Position numbers and translations under genes: made by a program. This document shows positions 1 through 9,902 of a stretch of DNA of 64,000 nucleotides, piece after piece. Origin of the DNA: Streptomyces cinnamoneus (GTDB taxonomy: Bacteria; Actinomycetota; Actinomycetes; Streptomycetales; Streptomycetaceae); contig NZ_PKFQ01000001.1 in NCBI RefSeq assembly GCF_002939475.1, positions 6,011,001-6,075,000 of the forward strand, written 5' to 3'. The notes below the pieces were generated by a model. It had not been told where the DNA came from and made no database searches. It was given only the letters and a program-made list of their open reading frames with translations. Position 1 is the stretch's first letter. Each line of letters opens with the position of its first letter.

Positions 1-1015
1 CGGTCAGGGTGCTCAGCGTCTGGGGATGGGCCGTGAGTTGTACGGTCGTTTCCCGGTGTTCGCGGAAGCCTTTGACGCTGTCTGTGCGGAGCTGGATCGT
101 CATCTCGATCGGCCGCTGCGTGAGGTGGTGTTCGGTGAGGACGCGGAGGTGTTGGACCGTACGGGCTTCACGCAGCCCGCTCTGTTCGCTGTGGAGACCG
201 CGCTGTTCCGCCTCGCCGAGTCGTGGGGGATCACGCCGGACTGCCTCGCCGGTCATTCGATCGGTGAGCTGACGGCGGCGCACGTGGCCGGTGTGCTGTC
301 CCTCCCCGACGCCGCGAAGCTGGTCGCGGCACGTGCCTTGCTGATGCAGGCGCTGCCGACGGGGGGCGTCATGGTGTCGGTGGCCGCGCCGGAGGCGGAC
401 GTGCGGGCGGCGACCGACGACACCCACGGCGTATGGGTGGCCGCGGTCAACGGCCCCGAGTCCGTGGTCCTCTCCGGTGATGCGGACGCGGTGACCCGGG
501 TGGCGGAGAGCTTCTCGTCGGTGGGTGTGAAGACCAAGCGTCTGCGGGTGAGCCATGCGTTCCACTCGGGTCACATGGACGGGATGCTGGAGGAGTTCGG
601 GAAGGTCGCGGCGACCCTCACCTACCACGCGCCGCGTATTCCGGTCGTCTCCAATGTGACGGGTGCTCTGGCGACGGCCGAGGAGCTGTGTGCGCCGGAG
701 TACTGGGTGCGTCATGTGCGGGAGGCTGTCCGTTTCGCGGACGGTATCGCGGCTCTGAGCGCCCAGGGTGTGACGCGGTTCCTGGAGCTGGGTCCGGACG
801 GGACGCTGTCGGCGATGGCGCGTGAGTGTGTCTCTGAGGACGCGCTGCTTGTCCCGGCTCTGCGTCGTGACCGGTCGGAGGAGCAGGCGCTGCTGGCGGC
901 GCTCTCCACGCTGCACGTCCACGGTACGGACGTCGACTGGTGCGCGTTCTACGAGGGGACCGGCGCCCGTCGCGTCGACCTCCCCACCTACGCCTTCGAC
1001 CGCGAGCGCTTCTGG
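1..1015 (+). repeat. Malonyl-AT DNA repeat, copy in PKS A
   Basis: This AT DNA recurs with few changes at about 11600-12480 (C1), 27000-27800 (D1), 32150-33160 (D2) and 37630-38635 (E1). Over bases 2-180 it matches E1 37633-37811 except for about one codon (CGT to CAT) and the last few bases. Confidence 0.85.
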
Positions 1016-3151
1016 ATGGTCCCGGAGGCGGAGTCCGTCCGGACTGCCGAGGACGCGACGGACATCGCGTTCTGGGAGGCCGTGGAGAGCGAGGACCTCT
1101 CCGCTTTGGCTTCGACGCTGAAGGTGGCTGACGAGGAGGCTCTCGGCAGCGTCCTGCCCGCCCTGTCGTCGTGGCGGCGCGAGCACCGCAACGCGTCCAC
1201 CGTTGACGCGTGGCGCTACCGCGTCGACTGGAAGCCGGTCGGAAACCTTCCGGCGCAGACCTTGCGCGGTACGTGGCTCGCTGTGGTGCCCTCCGGCGCT
1301 GCCGACGACCAGTTGCTGTCCGGCCTGGAGTCGCGCGGTGCGCACGTCGTGCCCGTGGAGTTCGAGGGGACGCCTGACCGCCACACCCTCGCCGAGGCAT
1401 TGCGTGCCCTCGCGGACTCGGAGCAGATCGCCGGAGTGCTGTCGCTCGCCGACACGGTCGGCGCGTCCGTAACGCTGACGCAGGCGTTGGGTGATGCGGG
1501 TGTGGGGGCTCCGTTGTGGTTGGTGACGCGGGGTGCGGTGGTTGCTGCTTCTGGTGACCGGCTTGTTGATGTGAGTGGTTCGGCGGTGTGGGGTGTCGGG
1601 CGTGTGGTGGGGCTGGAGCATCCTGATCGGTGGGGTGGTCTGGTCGATGTGCCGGTGGTGTGGGACGAGGGTGTTCTGGACCGGTTGTGTGGTGTGTTGG
1701 CTGGTGCGGCTGCTGGTGAGGATCAGTTCGCGGTTCGGTCGTCGGGTGCTTTCGTTCGTCGTCTTGTGCGGGCGCGGTTGAGTGGTGTGGTCTCCGGTGC
1801 GTGGGTGCCGGCGGGCACGGTGTTGGTGACGGGTGGTACGGGTGCGCTGGGTGCGCATGTGGCTCGTTGGTTGGTGGGTCTGGGTGCCGGGCGTCTGGTG
1901 TTGTTGAGCCGTCGTGGGCTGGAGGCTCCGGGGGCTGTGGAGCTGCGGGACGAGCTGGCGATGTCGGGTGCTGAGGTCGATGTCGTCGCGTGTGATGTTG
2001 CGGATCGTGAGGCTTTGTCTCGTGTTCTGGCGTCGGTTCCGGCTGATGCGCCGCTGAGCGCGGTGTTCCACACGGCTGGTGTGCTCGATGACGGTGTCCT
2101 CGACGGACTCACGGGTGATCGGATCGCGACGGTGCTGCGCCCGAAGGCGGACGCCGCGCTGACCCTGCACGACCTCACCCGCGATCTCGACCTGTCGGCG
2201 TTCGTGATGTTCTCCTCCCTCGCGAGCACGGCCGGTAGCCCGGGGCAGGGCAATTACGCTGCGGCGAACGCGGTGCTGGATGCCTTGGCGGAGTTCCGTC
2301 GTCAGCAGGGTCTGCCGGGTACGTCGGTGGCTTGGGGTGCTTGGGCTGACGGTGGTATGGCGGTGGATGCCAAGGCGGTCGAGGAGCGGTTGCGTCGCAG
2401 TGGCGTGTCGGCCATGGCGCCCGACCTCGCGCTGTCGGCACTGCGACAGGTGCTCGACGCCGACGAGACGGCCGTCACCGTCGCCGACCTGGACTGGCCG
2501 CGCTTCGCCCCGTCCTTCACCGCTGCCCGGCCCAGCGCACTGTTCGACGAACTGGCCGAGGCTCGTGCGGCGCTGGAAGCCGGGCAGGTGGACGACGCGG
2601 ACTCCACCGCGGGCACCCAGGGCGCCGACCTGGCGCAGCGACTGTCCGGCCTGAGCGAGAGCGGGCGGGAGCGCGTACTGCTGGACGTGGTCCGCAATCA
2701 CGTGGCCACTGTCCTGGGGCACTCCTCGGCACAGTCCGTCACGCCCGAACGCGGCTTCATGGACATGGGCTTCGACTCGCTGACCGCGGTCGAGCTGCGG
2801 AACGGCCTCCAGCGCCTGACCGGCCTCGCCTTCCCGGCCACCCTGCTCTTCGACTACCCGACACCGGCCGCGCTCGCCGCATACCTGCGGACACAGTTCG
2901 TGCCGGAGGACGACAACACCGACGAGGTGTCGGTCGAATCCGCACTGACAGGGCTCGGAAAGATCGAGACGGCCCTTGCCGCCATGGCGTCGGACGAGGA
3001 ACGCACGGCCGTCATCGGCAAGTTGAACGACATCCTGACGACATGGCGCGGCACCGTACGCGCAACGGACGAGGACGACGACGGCCGGATCGAATCGGCC
3101 ACGGATGAGGAGATCTTCAAGCTCATCGACGAAGAGCTCGGCGACTTCTGA
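2..3151 (+). CDS. Type I PKS A (3' part): AT(malonyl)-KR-ACP, last module
   Basis: The gene is cut by the window start; the frame is open from base 2 and about 1049 residues remain. It adds one malonyl unit and reduces the beta-keto group to a hydroxyl. The AT runs from the window edge to about residue 295, with GHSIGE (near 252) and HAFHS (near 551); both are malonyl-CoA signatures. There is no DH. A linker with FWEAVE, the usual KR-only dimerisation element, leads to a KR (about residues 606-790) with GGTGALG, an LDD motif (2083-2091, B-type) and the SS..Y..N catalytic pattern. The ACP has GFDSL with its Ser at 2777-2779. The C-terminus (DEEIFKLIDEELG) is a docking tail of the kind that pairs with the N-terminal coiled coil of the next protein. 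The KS of this module, and any earlier modules, are outside the window. Confidence 0.95.
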   Translation, partial: GQGAQRLGMGRELYGRFPVFAEAFDAVCAELDRHLDRPLREVVFGEDAEVLDRTGFTQPALFAVETALFRLAESWGITPDCLAGHSIGELTAAHVAGVLSLPDAAKLVAARALLMQALPTGGVMVSVAAPEADVRAATDDTHGVWVAAVNGPESVVLSGDADAVTRVAESFSSVGVKTKRLRVSHAFHSGHMDGMLEEFGKVAATLTYHAPRIPVVSNVTGALATAEELCAPEYWVRHVREAVRFADGIAALSAQGVTRFLELGPDGTLSAMARECVSEDALLVPALRRDRSEEQALLAALSTLHVHGTDVDWCAFYEGTGARRVDLPTYAFDRERFWMVPEAESVRTAEDATDIAFWEAVESEDLSALASTLKVADEEALGSVLPALSSWRREHRNASTVDAWRYRVDWKPVGNLPAQTLRGTWLAVVPSGAADDQLLSGLESRGAHVVPVEFEGTPDRHTLAEALRALADSEQIAGVLSLADTVGASVTLTQALGDAGVGAPLWLVTRGAVVAASGDRLVDVSGSAVWGVGRVVGLEHPDRWGGLVDVPVVWDEGVLDRLCGVLAGAAAGEDQFAVRSSGAFVRRLVRARLSGVVSGAWVPAGTVLVTGGTGALGAHVARWLVGLGAGRLVLLSRRGLEAPGAVELRDELAMSGAEVDVVACDVADREALSRVLASVPADAPLSAVFHTAGVLDDGVLDGLTGDRIATVLRPKADAALTLHDLTRDLDLSAFVMFSSLASTAGSPGQGNYAAANAVLDALAEFRRQQGLPGTSVAWGAWADGGMAVDAKAVEERLRRSGVSAMAPDLALSALRQVLDADETAVTVADLDWPRFAPSFTAARPSALFDELAEARAALEAGQVDDADSTAGTQGADLAQRLSGLSESGRERVLLDVVRNHVATVLGHSSAQSVTPERGFMDMGFDSLTAVELRNGLQRLTGLAFPATLLFDYPTPAALAAYLRTQFVPEDDNTDEVSVESALTGLGKIETALAAMASDEERTAVIGKLNDILTTWRGTVRATDEDDDGRIESATDEEIFKLIDEELGDF

Positions 3152-3213
3152 ACCGACGAATCCGACCCGACCGACCCGACCCCGTCCTGAACTCCCAGCT
3201 GAGGTGATGTGCT

Positions 3214-6200
3214 GTGTCCCACGAGGTACCCAACGAAGAGAAGCTCCGTGACTACCTCAAGCGCGTGACGGCCGACCTGCGCCGTACGCGCCGGCGTCTG
3301 GCCGAGCTGGAGGACGGTGGGCACGAGCCGATCGCCATCGTCGGCATGAGCTGCCGCTTCCCCGGCGGGGTGACCTCGCCGGAGGAGCTGTGGCAGCTCC
3401 TGGCCACGGGTGGGGACGGCATCGCGGAGTTCCCGGCCGACCGCGGCTGGGACCTCGACCGTCTCTTCGACGAGGACCCGGACAACTCCGGAACGAGCTA
3501 CGTGCGCGAGGGCGGCTTCCTGCAGGGCGTCACGGAGTTCGACGCCGACTTCTTCGGCATCTCGCCGCGTGAGGCCGTGGCCATGGACCCGCAGCAGCGT
3601 CTGCTGCTGGAGACCTCGTGGGAGGCGCTCGAGCACGCCGGTGTCCCGCCCCTGTCGCTCCGCGGCAGCCGTACCGGTGTCTTCGCCGGCACCAACGGCC
3701 AGGACTACATGAGGCTCCTCGCCGACGCGGAGGACGACACCGAGGGCTACCTGGGCACCGGGAACGCGGCCAGCGCCCTGTCCGGCCGCATCTCGTACAC
3801 GCTGGGCCTGGAGGGTCCTGCGGTCACCGTGGACACGGCGTGCTCGTCGTCCCTGGTGGCCTTGCACCTGGCGGGCGAGGCGCTGCGGCACGGAGAGTGC
3901 ACGCTCGCCCTGGCCGGTGGCATCACCGTGATGTCCACGCCGGGCGCGTTCGTCGAGTTCAGCCGTCAGCGGGGACTTGCGGCGGACGGTCGCTGCAAGG
4001 CGTTCTCCGACTCCGCAGACGGCACGGGCTGGGCCGAGGGCGTCGGCATGCTCGTCCTGGAGCGGCTGGCGGACGCCGAGCGCAACGGGCACAAGGTGCT
4101 CGCTGTCATGCGTGGTTCGGCGGTGAACCAGGACGGTGCGAGCAGTGGTCTGACGGCGCCGAATGGTCCGTCGCAGCAGCGGGTGATCCGGCAGGCGCTG
4201 GAGAGTGCTGGTCTTGCGCCGGAGCAGGTTGATGCGGTGGAGGCGCACGGTACGGGTACGACGCTGGGCGACCCGATCGAGGCGCAGGCGCTGCTGGCGA
4301 CGTACGGCCAGGGTCGTGCGGAGGGCCGGCCGCTGTGGCTGGGTTCGGTGAAGTCGAACCTGGGTCACACGCAGGCCGCTGCCGGTGTCGCGGGCGTGAT
4401 GAAGATGGTCATGGCGATGCGCCATGGAGTCTTGCCGCGGACGCTGCACGTGGACGAGCCGTCGTCGAAGGTGGACTGGACGGCCGGCGCGGTCGAGTTG
4501 CTGACGGATGCGGTGCAGTGGCCGGAGACGGGCGAGCCCCGCCGGGCCGGCGTGTCGGCATTCGGTGTGAGCGGTACGAACGCGCACGTCATCCTCGAAG
4601 GCGTTGTTGCTCCTGCACAGCCTGCTGCTGAGTCCGACGCTGACGCTGACGCCGGTTCCGGTGCTGTGGTGCCGTGGGTGGTTTCGGCACGGAGTGCTGA
4701 GGCGTTGCGGGCGCAGGCGGGGCAGTTGGCTTCGTTTGTGGGTTCCCGGCCTGGGTTGCGGTTGGTGGATGCGGGTCATTCGCTGGTGTCCGGCCGTGCG
4801 GGTCTGGAGCACCGTGCGGTTGTTCTGGGCGCTGGGCGCCAGGAACTGGTCAACGCGCTCGACGCGCTTGCCGCTGACCGTTCGACGGTTGAGGTCGTGC
4901 GTGGTGTGGCCGGCTCGCCTGGTGGTGTGGTGTTTGTGTTCCCGGGTCAGGGTTCGCAGTGGGTGGGTATGGCGGCGGGGTTGTTGGATGCTTCGCCGGT
5001 GTTCGCTGGGCGGATGGGCGAGTGTGCGGCGGCGTTGGAGCCGTTTGTGGACTGGTCGTTGCTGGATGTGGTGCGTAGTGGTGATGCGTCGCTGTTGGAG
5101 CGGGTGGATGTGGTCCAGCCGGTTCTGTTTGCGGTGATGGTGTCGCTGGCTGCGGTGTGGCGCTCTTATGGTGTGGAGCCTGCTGCGGTGGTGGGTCATT
5201 CGCAGGGTGAGATCGCTGCGGCGTGTGTGGCGGGTGGTTTGTCGCTGGGTGATGCGGCGCGTGTGGTGGCGTTGCGCAGTCGTTTGCTGCTGGATCTGGC
5301 GGGTGCCGGTGGGATGTTGTCGCTGGCGTTGCCGTTGGAGGAGGCCGTGCAGCGGCTTGAGCCGCATGGTTCGGCGGTGTCGGTTGCGGCGGTCAACGGT
5401 CCGGGCTCGGTCGTGGTCTCGGGTGAGCCTGCGGCGTTGGAGGCGGTGCGCGCGCAGTGTGAGGTTGATGGTGTGCGGGCGCGTATGGTGCCGGTGGATT
5501 ATGCCTCGCATTCGGCTCAGGTCGAGGTGATCGAGGAGCGTTTGCTGGAGGTTTTGGCGCCGCTTGAGCCGCGTAGTGGTCAGGTGCCGTTCTACTCCGC
5601 GGTCACGGGAACGCAGGTCGATACCGCGATGTTGGACGCGGGGTATTGGTATCGCAATCTTCGTCAGACGGTGGAGTTCGCCAAGGCCACCGAGCAGCTT
5701 CTGGCTGATGGCCATGATGTGTTCATCGAGACCAGCGCTCACCCGGTCCTGTTGATGGGTGTGGAAGAGACCGCTGACGCTGCCGAGCGGTCTGTCACGA
5801 CGATCGGGACGTTGCGTCGTGGCGAGGGCGGCCAGGAGCGCATGCTTGCCTCACTCGCAGAGGCCTATGTCCGTGGTGTGGATGTCGACTGGGCAACGGT
5901 CTTCACCGGCACCGGCGCACGTCGTGTCGATCTGCCGACGTATCCCTTCCAACGCCAGCGCTACTGGCCGCGTCCCTCCGCCACCGCGCTGCACGACGTG
6001 GCATCGATCGGTATGCGTTCTGCCGGGCATCCGCTGCTCGGCGCCGGGGTCCGGCTGGCCGACACGGGGGGCCACCTGTTCACCGGCCGTCTCTCGCTCC
6101 AGTCGCACGCCTGGGTCGCGGACCACGCCGTGGCGGACGCCGTCCTGCTGCCGGGAACCGGACTGCTGGAACTGGCGGTCCACGCGGGTGACCAGATCGG

Positions 6201-9200
6201 CTTCCCGACCGTCGAGGAGCTGACCCTGGAGGCGCCGCTCGTACTGCCGGAGCGGGGCGCCGTCCAGGTGCAGCTGGTGGTCGACGGCCCCGACGAGTCC
6301 CAGGACCCGGACGGCCCCGAGGCGTCCCGAGCCCTGTACCTCTACTCGCGTCCCGACGACGCCCCGGCCGACCAGCCGTGGACCCGGCACGCCAGCGGTC
6401 TGCTGTCCTCCGCCGTCCCCGCCCCCGTCGCGGAGACCGAAGCGTGGCCCCCGGCGGACGCCGAGGCCGTGGAGGTCGACGGCTGCTACGACGACCTCCG
6501 CGACCGCGGCTACGGTTACGGCCCGGTGTTCCAGGGCCTGCGCCGTGCGTGGCGGCGCGGCAGCGAGGTCTTCGCCGAGGTGGCTCTGCCGGAACAGGCG
6601 GCGGCTGACGCCCGTGCGTACGGCCTGCACCCGGCGCTGCTCGACGCCGCGTTGCACGCGATCGGCTTCGGCGCCGGTCTCAGCGCGGAGGCCGACAGCG
6701 GCCAGGCCCGCCTGCCGTTCTCCTGGAACGGGGTCACCCTGCACGCCGCCGGCGCCTCGGCGCTGCGCGTACGGCTCTCGCCGGCCGACGGCGACGGGAT
6801 CGCCCTCTCGGTGTCCGACCAGCACGGGCAGCCGGTCGCCAGCGTGGGCGCGCTGACGCTCCGCACCGTGTCCCTCGACCAGCTCACCCCCGCGAGCGCC
6901 CACCACGACGCCCTGTTCCGCGTCGACTGGACCACGCTCCGCACCCCCGAGGGCGGGCCGGTGTCCCGCGCGATCGTGGGTGCCGTCCCGGAGGAGGCCG
7001 CCGAGGTCTTCGCGGACACCGGGGCCTACGCCGACCTGGCCGCCCTGGGCGACGCCGTCGCCGCGGGCGTCCCCGTCCCCGAGACGGTCCTGGTCTTCGC
7101 GCCGCCGCCCGCCACGGACGCCGGAGTTCCGCTCGCCGAGGCCGTGCGGAAGGCCGCCCACCGGACCCTCGCCCTGGTGCAGGGCTGGCTGGCCGACGAC
7201 CGGTTCGCCTCCTCCCGGCTGGTCCTCGTGACCCGCGGGGCCGTGGCCACCGAGCGGGGCGAGCACGTCACCGACCTGGTCAACGCCCCGTCGTGGGGCC
7301 TGCTGCGCTCGGCGCAGTCCGAGCACCCCGACCGGTTCGTCCTCGTCGACCTGGACGGTCACGAGGACGCGTATCCGGCCCTCGCAGCCGTCGCGGCCCT
7401 GGACGAGCCGCAGCTCGCCGTCCGGCGCGGTACCTTCCGTGCCGCCCGGCTGACGCGTGCCGCCACCGGTTCGGCCACCCTGCTGTCGCCGCCCGCCGGC
7501 TCCGCCACGTGGCGGCTCGACATCCCCGTCAAGGGCAGCCTGGACGGCCTCGCCCTCGTCGACAACGCCGAGGCGACCGCACCGCTGGGAGAGGGCCAGA
7601 TCCGGGTCGCCGTCCGGGCCGCCGGCGTCAACTTCCGGGACGTCGTGCTCGCCCTCGGCGTGGTGCCCAACGAGGAGACGATGGGCAGCGAGGGCGCCGG
7701 CGTGGTCCTCGAAGTCGGCCCGGGCGTCATCGACCTGGCACCCGGCGACCGGGTCATGGGCCTGTTCATCGGCGGCTTCGGGCCCGTCGCGGTGACGGAC
7801 CGCAAGGTCGTCGCCCCGATGCCCGAGGGCTGGTCGTTCGTCCAGGCGGCTTCCGTGCCCGTCACCTTCCTCACCGCGTACTACGCCCTCACGGACCTCG
7901 CCGCCGTACGGCCCGGCGAGAAGGTACTGGTCCACGCGGCCGCCGGAGGCGTCGGCACGGCCGCGGTCCAGCTGGCCCGGCACCTCGGCGCCGAGGTCTA
8001 CGGCACCGCGAGCCGCGGCAAGTGGGACACCCTGCGCGCCCTGGGGCTCGACGACACGCACATAGCCTCCTCGCGGACGGCCGAGTTCCAGGAGAGCTTC
8101 CTGGCCGCCACCGACGGCCGGGGCATGGACGTCGTGCTCGACTCCCTCTCCGGAGAACTCGTGGACGCCTCGCTGCGGCTGCTGCCCGGCGGCGGTCGCT
8201 TCCTGGAGATGGGCAAGACCGACATCCGCGACGCCGACGAGGTCGCGGCCCGCCACGAAGGCGTCCGCTACCGGGCCTTCGACCTCGGCGAGGCCGGCCA
8301 CGACCGCATCCAGGAGATGCTCACCGAACTCCTGGCACTCTTCCGCGACGGAGTGCTGCGCACCCCGCCGGTCACCGCCTGGGACATCCACCGCGCCCCC
8401 GAGGCGTACCGGTTCCTGAGCCAGGCACGCCACGTCGGCAAGGTGGTCCTGACCCTGCCGAGCGCACCCGACCCCGACGGCACGGTGCTGCTCACCGGCG
8501 CCACCGGAACCCTGGGCGGCCTGCTCGCCCGCCACCTGGTGACCCGGCAGGGCGTACGGAACCTGCTGCTCACCAGCCGCCGGGGCTCCGACTCGCCCGG
8601 CGCCGCCGAACTGGTGGCCGACCTCACCGAGGCGGGCGCCACGGTCCGGCTCGTCGCCTGTGACACCGGCGACCGCACGGCCCTGGCCGCACTGCTGGCG
8701 TCCGTTCCGGCGGACCACCCGCTCACCGCCGTGGTCCACGCGGCGGGCGTCCTCGACGACGGTGTCGTGGAGTCCCTGACCCCGGAGCGGCTCGACGTCG
8801 TCCTGCGCCCGAAGGTCGACGCCGCGGTCAACCTCCACGAGCTGACCCTGGGCGCGGACCTCACGTCGTTCGTCCTGTTCTCCTCCGCCGCCTCCACCTT
8901 CGGCAGCGCCGGGCAGGGCAACTACGCCGCCGCCAACGCCTTCCTGGACGCCCTCGCGCAGCACCGCCGCGCCCGCGGCCTGCCCGCCACCTCGATGGCC
9001 TGGGGCCTGTGGGAGCAGGCCAGCGACATGACCGGGCACCTCGGCGCGACCGACCTGACCCGCATCAAGCGGCAGGGCGCCGCCCTGCTCACCTCCGAGC
9101 AGGGCCTGGAGCTCTACGACCTCGCCGCCGCCTCCGACGAGTCGCTCATGGTGGCCGTGCCCCTCGACACCGGCTCGCTGCGCCGCCAGGACGGCACCGT

Positions 9201-9849
9201 GCCGGCCCTGTTCCGGTCCGTCGCCTCCGGCGGCCGCCGGACGCGACGCACCGTGAACGGCCCCGCGGCCACGGCGGAGGGGCCGACGCTGGTGGAGCGC
9301 CTCACCGCGCTGCCCGCCACCGAGCGCCTCACCGCGCTGCTCGACCTCGTCCGCACCCAGGCCGCCGGCGTCCTCGGCCACTCCTCCCCGGACCTCATCG
9401 AGCCCGGACGGGCGTTCCGGGAGATCGGCTTCGACTCCCTCACCGCCGTGGAGTTCCGCAACCGCCTCGGCGCGAGCACGGGCAAGCGCTGGCCGGTGAC
9501 CCTGGTCTTCGACTACCCGACGCCCGAGGCCCTGGCCGGCCACCTGGTCGCGAAGCTGCTCCCCGAGGGCACCGCGGCCCCCTCCGGCACCCTCGCCCCG
9601 GCGGAACCGTCCGAGCAGGGGCGGAGCCGCCCCGCCGGGATCCTCACGGAGCTGGAGAGGCTGGAAGCCGCGCTCGCGGCGGCCGAGCCCGACAGCGGGA
9701 CCCGCGCCGGCGTCGTGGAGCGCCTCCAGGCCCTGCTGACGAAGCTGACCGAGGCCCCCGCCGACGACCCCGGCACCGGAACAGCAGCAGAACAGGTCAC
9801 CGCGGAGTCGCTGTTCGCCTACATCGACCAGAAGTACGGCAAGAGCTGA
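3214..9849 (+). CDS. Type I PKS B: KS-AT(methylmalonyl)-DH-ER-KR-ACP
   Basis: A single fully reducing module of 2211 residues; it adds a methylmalonyl unit and reduces the beta-carbon to CH2. The GTG start has GAGGTG 7 nt upstream and lies 62 nt after gene A. Order: coiled-coil docking head (1-37); KS (38-463; Cys210 in DTACSSS, His345, His385); AT (about 573-870; GHSQGE at 5191-5208 and YASHS at 5500-5514, both methylmalonyl marks); DH (about 937-1223; His971, Asp1144); ER (about 1434-1744; HAAAGGVG nucleotide-binding loop near 7936); KR (about 1754-1940, GATGTLG); ACP (Ser2075); C-terminal docking tail. The DH His motif reads HAVADAVLLP, with Asp where Gly is usual. The ER carries Val (LGVVP) where 2S-type ERs carry Tyr. 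The KS 3' end and AT are almost identical in DNA to those of module C2. Confidence 0.97.
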   Translation: MSHEVPNEEKLRDYLKRVTADLRRTRRRLAELEDGGHEPIAIVGMSCRFPGGVTSPEELWQLLATGGDGIAEFPADRGWDLDRLFDEDPDNSGTSYVREGGFLQGVTEFDADFFGISPREAVAMDPQQRLLLETSWEALEHAGVPPLSLRGSRTGVFAGTNGQDYMRLLADAEDDTEGYLGTGNAASALSGRISYTLGLEGPAVTVDTACSSSLVALHLAGEALRHGECTLALAGGITVMSTPGAFVEFSRQRGLAADGRCKAFSDSADGTGWAEGVGMLVLERLADAERNGHKVLAVMRGSAVNQDGASSGLTAPNGPSQQRVIRQALESAGLAPEQVDAVEAHGTGTTLGDPIEAQALLATYGQGRAEGRPLWLGSVKSNLGHTQAAAGVAGVMKMVMAMRHGVLPRTLHVDEPSSKVDWTAGAVELLTDAVQWPETGEPRRAGVSAFGVSGTNAHVILEGVVAPAQPAAESDADADAGSGAVVPWVVSARSAEALRAQAGQLASFVGSRPGLRLVDAGHSLVSGRAGLEHRAVVLGAGRQELVNALDALAADRSTVEVVRGVAGSPGGVVFVFPGQGSQWVGMAAGLLDASPVFAGRMGECAAALEPFVDWSLLDVVRSGDASLLERVDVVQPVLFAVMVSLAAVWRSYGVEPAAVVGHSQGEIAAACVAGGLSLGDAARVVALRSRLLLDLAGAGGMLSLALPLEEAVQRLEPHGSAVSVAAVNGPGSVVVSGEPAALEAVRAQCEVDGVRARMVPVDYASHSAQVEVIEERLLEVLAPLEPRSGQVPFYSAVTGTQVDTAMLDAGYWYRNLRQTVEFAKATEQLLADGHDVFIETSAHPVLLMGVEETADAAERSVTTIGTLRRGEGGQERMLASLAEAYVRGVDVDWATVFTGTGARRVDLPTYPFQRQRYWPRPSATALHDVASIGMRSAGHPLLGAGVRLADTGGHLFTGRLSLQSHAWVADHAVADAVLLPGTGLLELAVHAGDQIGFPTVEELTLEAPLVLPERGAVQVQLVVDGPDESQDPDGPEASRALYLYSRPDDAPADQPWTRHASGLLSSAVPAPVAETEAWPPADAEAVEVDGCYDDLRDRGYGYGPVFQGLRRAWRRGSEVFAEVALPEQAAADARAYGLHPALLDAALHAIGFGAGLSAEADSGQARLPFSWNGVTLHAAGASALRVRLSPADGDGIALSVSDQHGQPVASVGALTLRTVSLDQLTPASAHHDALFRVDWTTLRTPEGGPVSRAIVGAVPEEAAEVFADTGAYADLAALGDAVAAGVPVPETVLVFAPPPATDAGVPLAEAVRKAAHRTLALVQGWLADDRFASSRLVLVTRGAVATERGEHVTDLVNAPSWGLLRSAQSEHPDRFVLVDLDGHEDAYPALAAVAALDEPQLAVRRGTFRAARLTRAATGSATLLSPPAGSATWRLDIPVKGSLDGLALVDNAEATAPLGEGQIRVAVRAAGVNFRDVVLALGVVPNEETMGSEGAGVVLEVGPGVIDLAPGDRVMGLFIGGFGPVAVTDRKVVAPMPEGWSFVQAASVPVTFLTAYYALTDLAAVRPGEKVLVHAAAGGVGTAAVQLARHLGAEVYGTASRGKWDTLRALGLDDTHIASSRTAEFQESFLAATDGRGMDVVLDSLSGELVDASLRLLPGGGRFLEMGKTDIRDADEVAARHEGVRYRAFDLGEAGHDRIQEMLTELLALFRDGVLRTPPVTAWDIHRAPEAYRFLSQARHVGKVVLTLPSAPDPDGTVLLTGATGTLGGLLARHLVTRQGVRNLLLTSRRGSDSPGAAELVADLTEAGATVRLVACDTGDRTALAALLASVPADHPLTAVVHAAGVLDDGVVESLTPERLDVVLRPKVDAAVNLHELTLGADLTSFVLFSSAASTFGSAGQGNYAAANAFLDALAQHRRARGLPATSMAWGLWEQASDMTGHLGATDLTRIKRQGAALLTSEQGLELYDLAAASDESLMVAVPLDTGSLRRQDGTVPALFRSVASGGRRTRRTVNGPAATAEGPTLVERLTALPATERLTALLDLVRTQAAGVLGHSSPDLIEPGRAFREIGFDSLTAVEFRNRLGASTGKRWPVTLVFDYPTPEALAGHLVAKLLPEGTAAPSGTLAPAEPSEQGRSRPAGILTELERLEAALAAAEPDSGTRAGVVERLQALLTKLTEAPADDPGTGTAAEQVTAESLFAYIDQKYGKS
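4108..5950 (+). repeat. KS 3' end plus methylmalonyl-AT DNA repeat, copy in PKS B
   Basis: About 1.8 kb is almost identical to 15972-17820 in C2. The main break is an unrelated stretch of about 40 nt near 4857-4895, with a 3-bp length difference, in the KS-AT linker region. The AT part alone also recurs in C3. Confidence 0.88.
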
Positions 9850-9902
9850 CGGACCGCCCGCCCCGCCCCCTTTCTCGACCACTGACACAGGTGACACACC
9901 CC

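Noticed and set aside
9009..9902. In-frame upstream extension of PKS C over the end of PKS B
   Set aside because: The translation is a Pro/Arg-rich shadow of gene B; the docking head and ribosome site point to the ATG at 9903.
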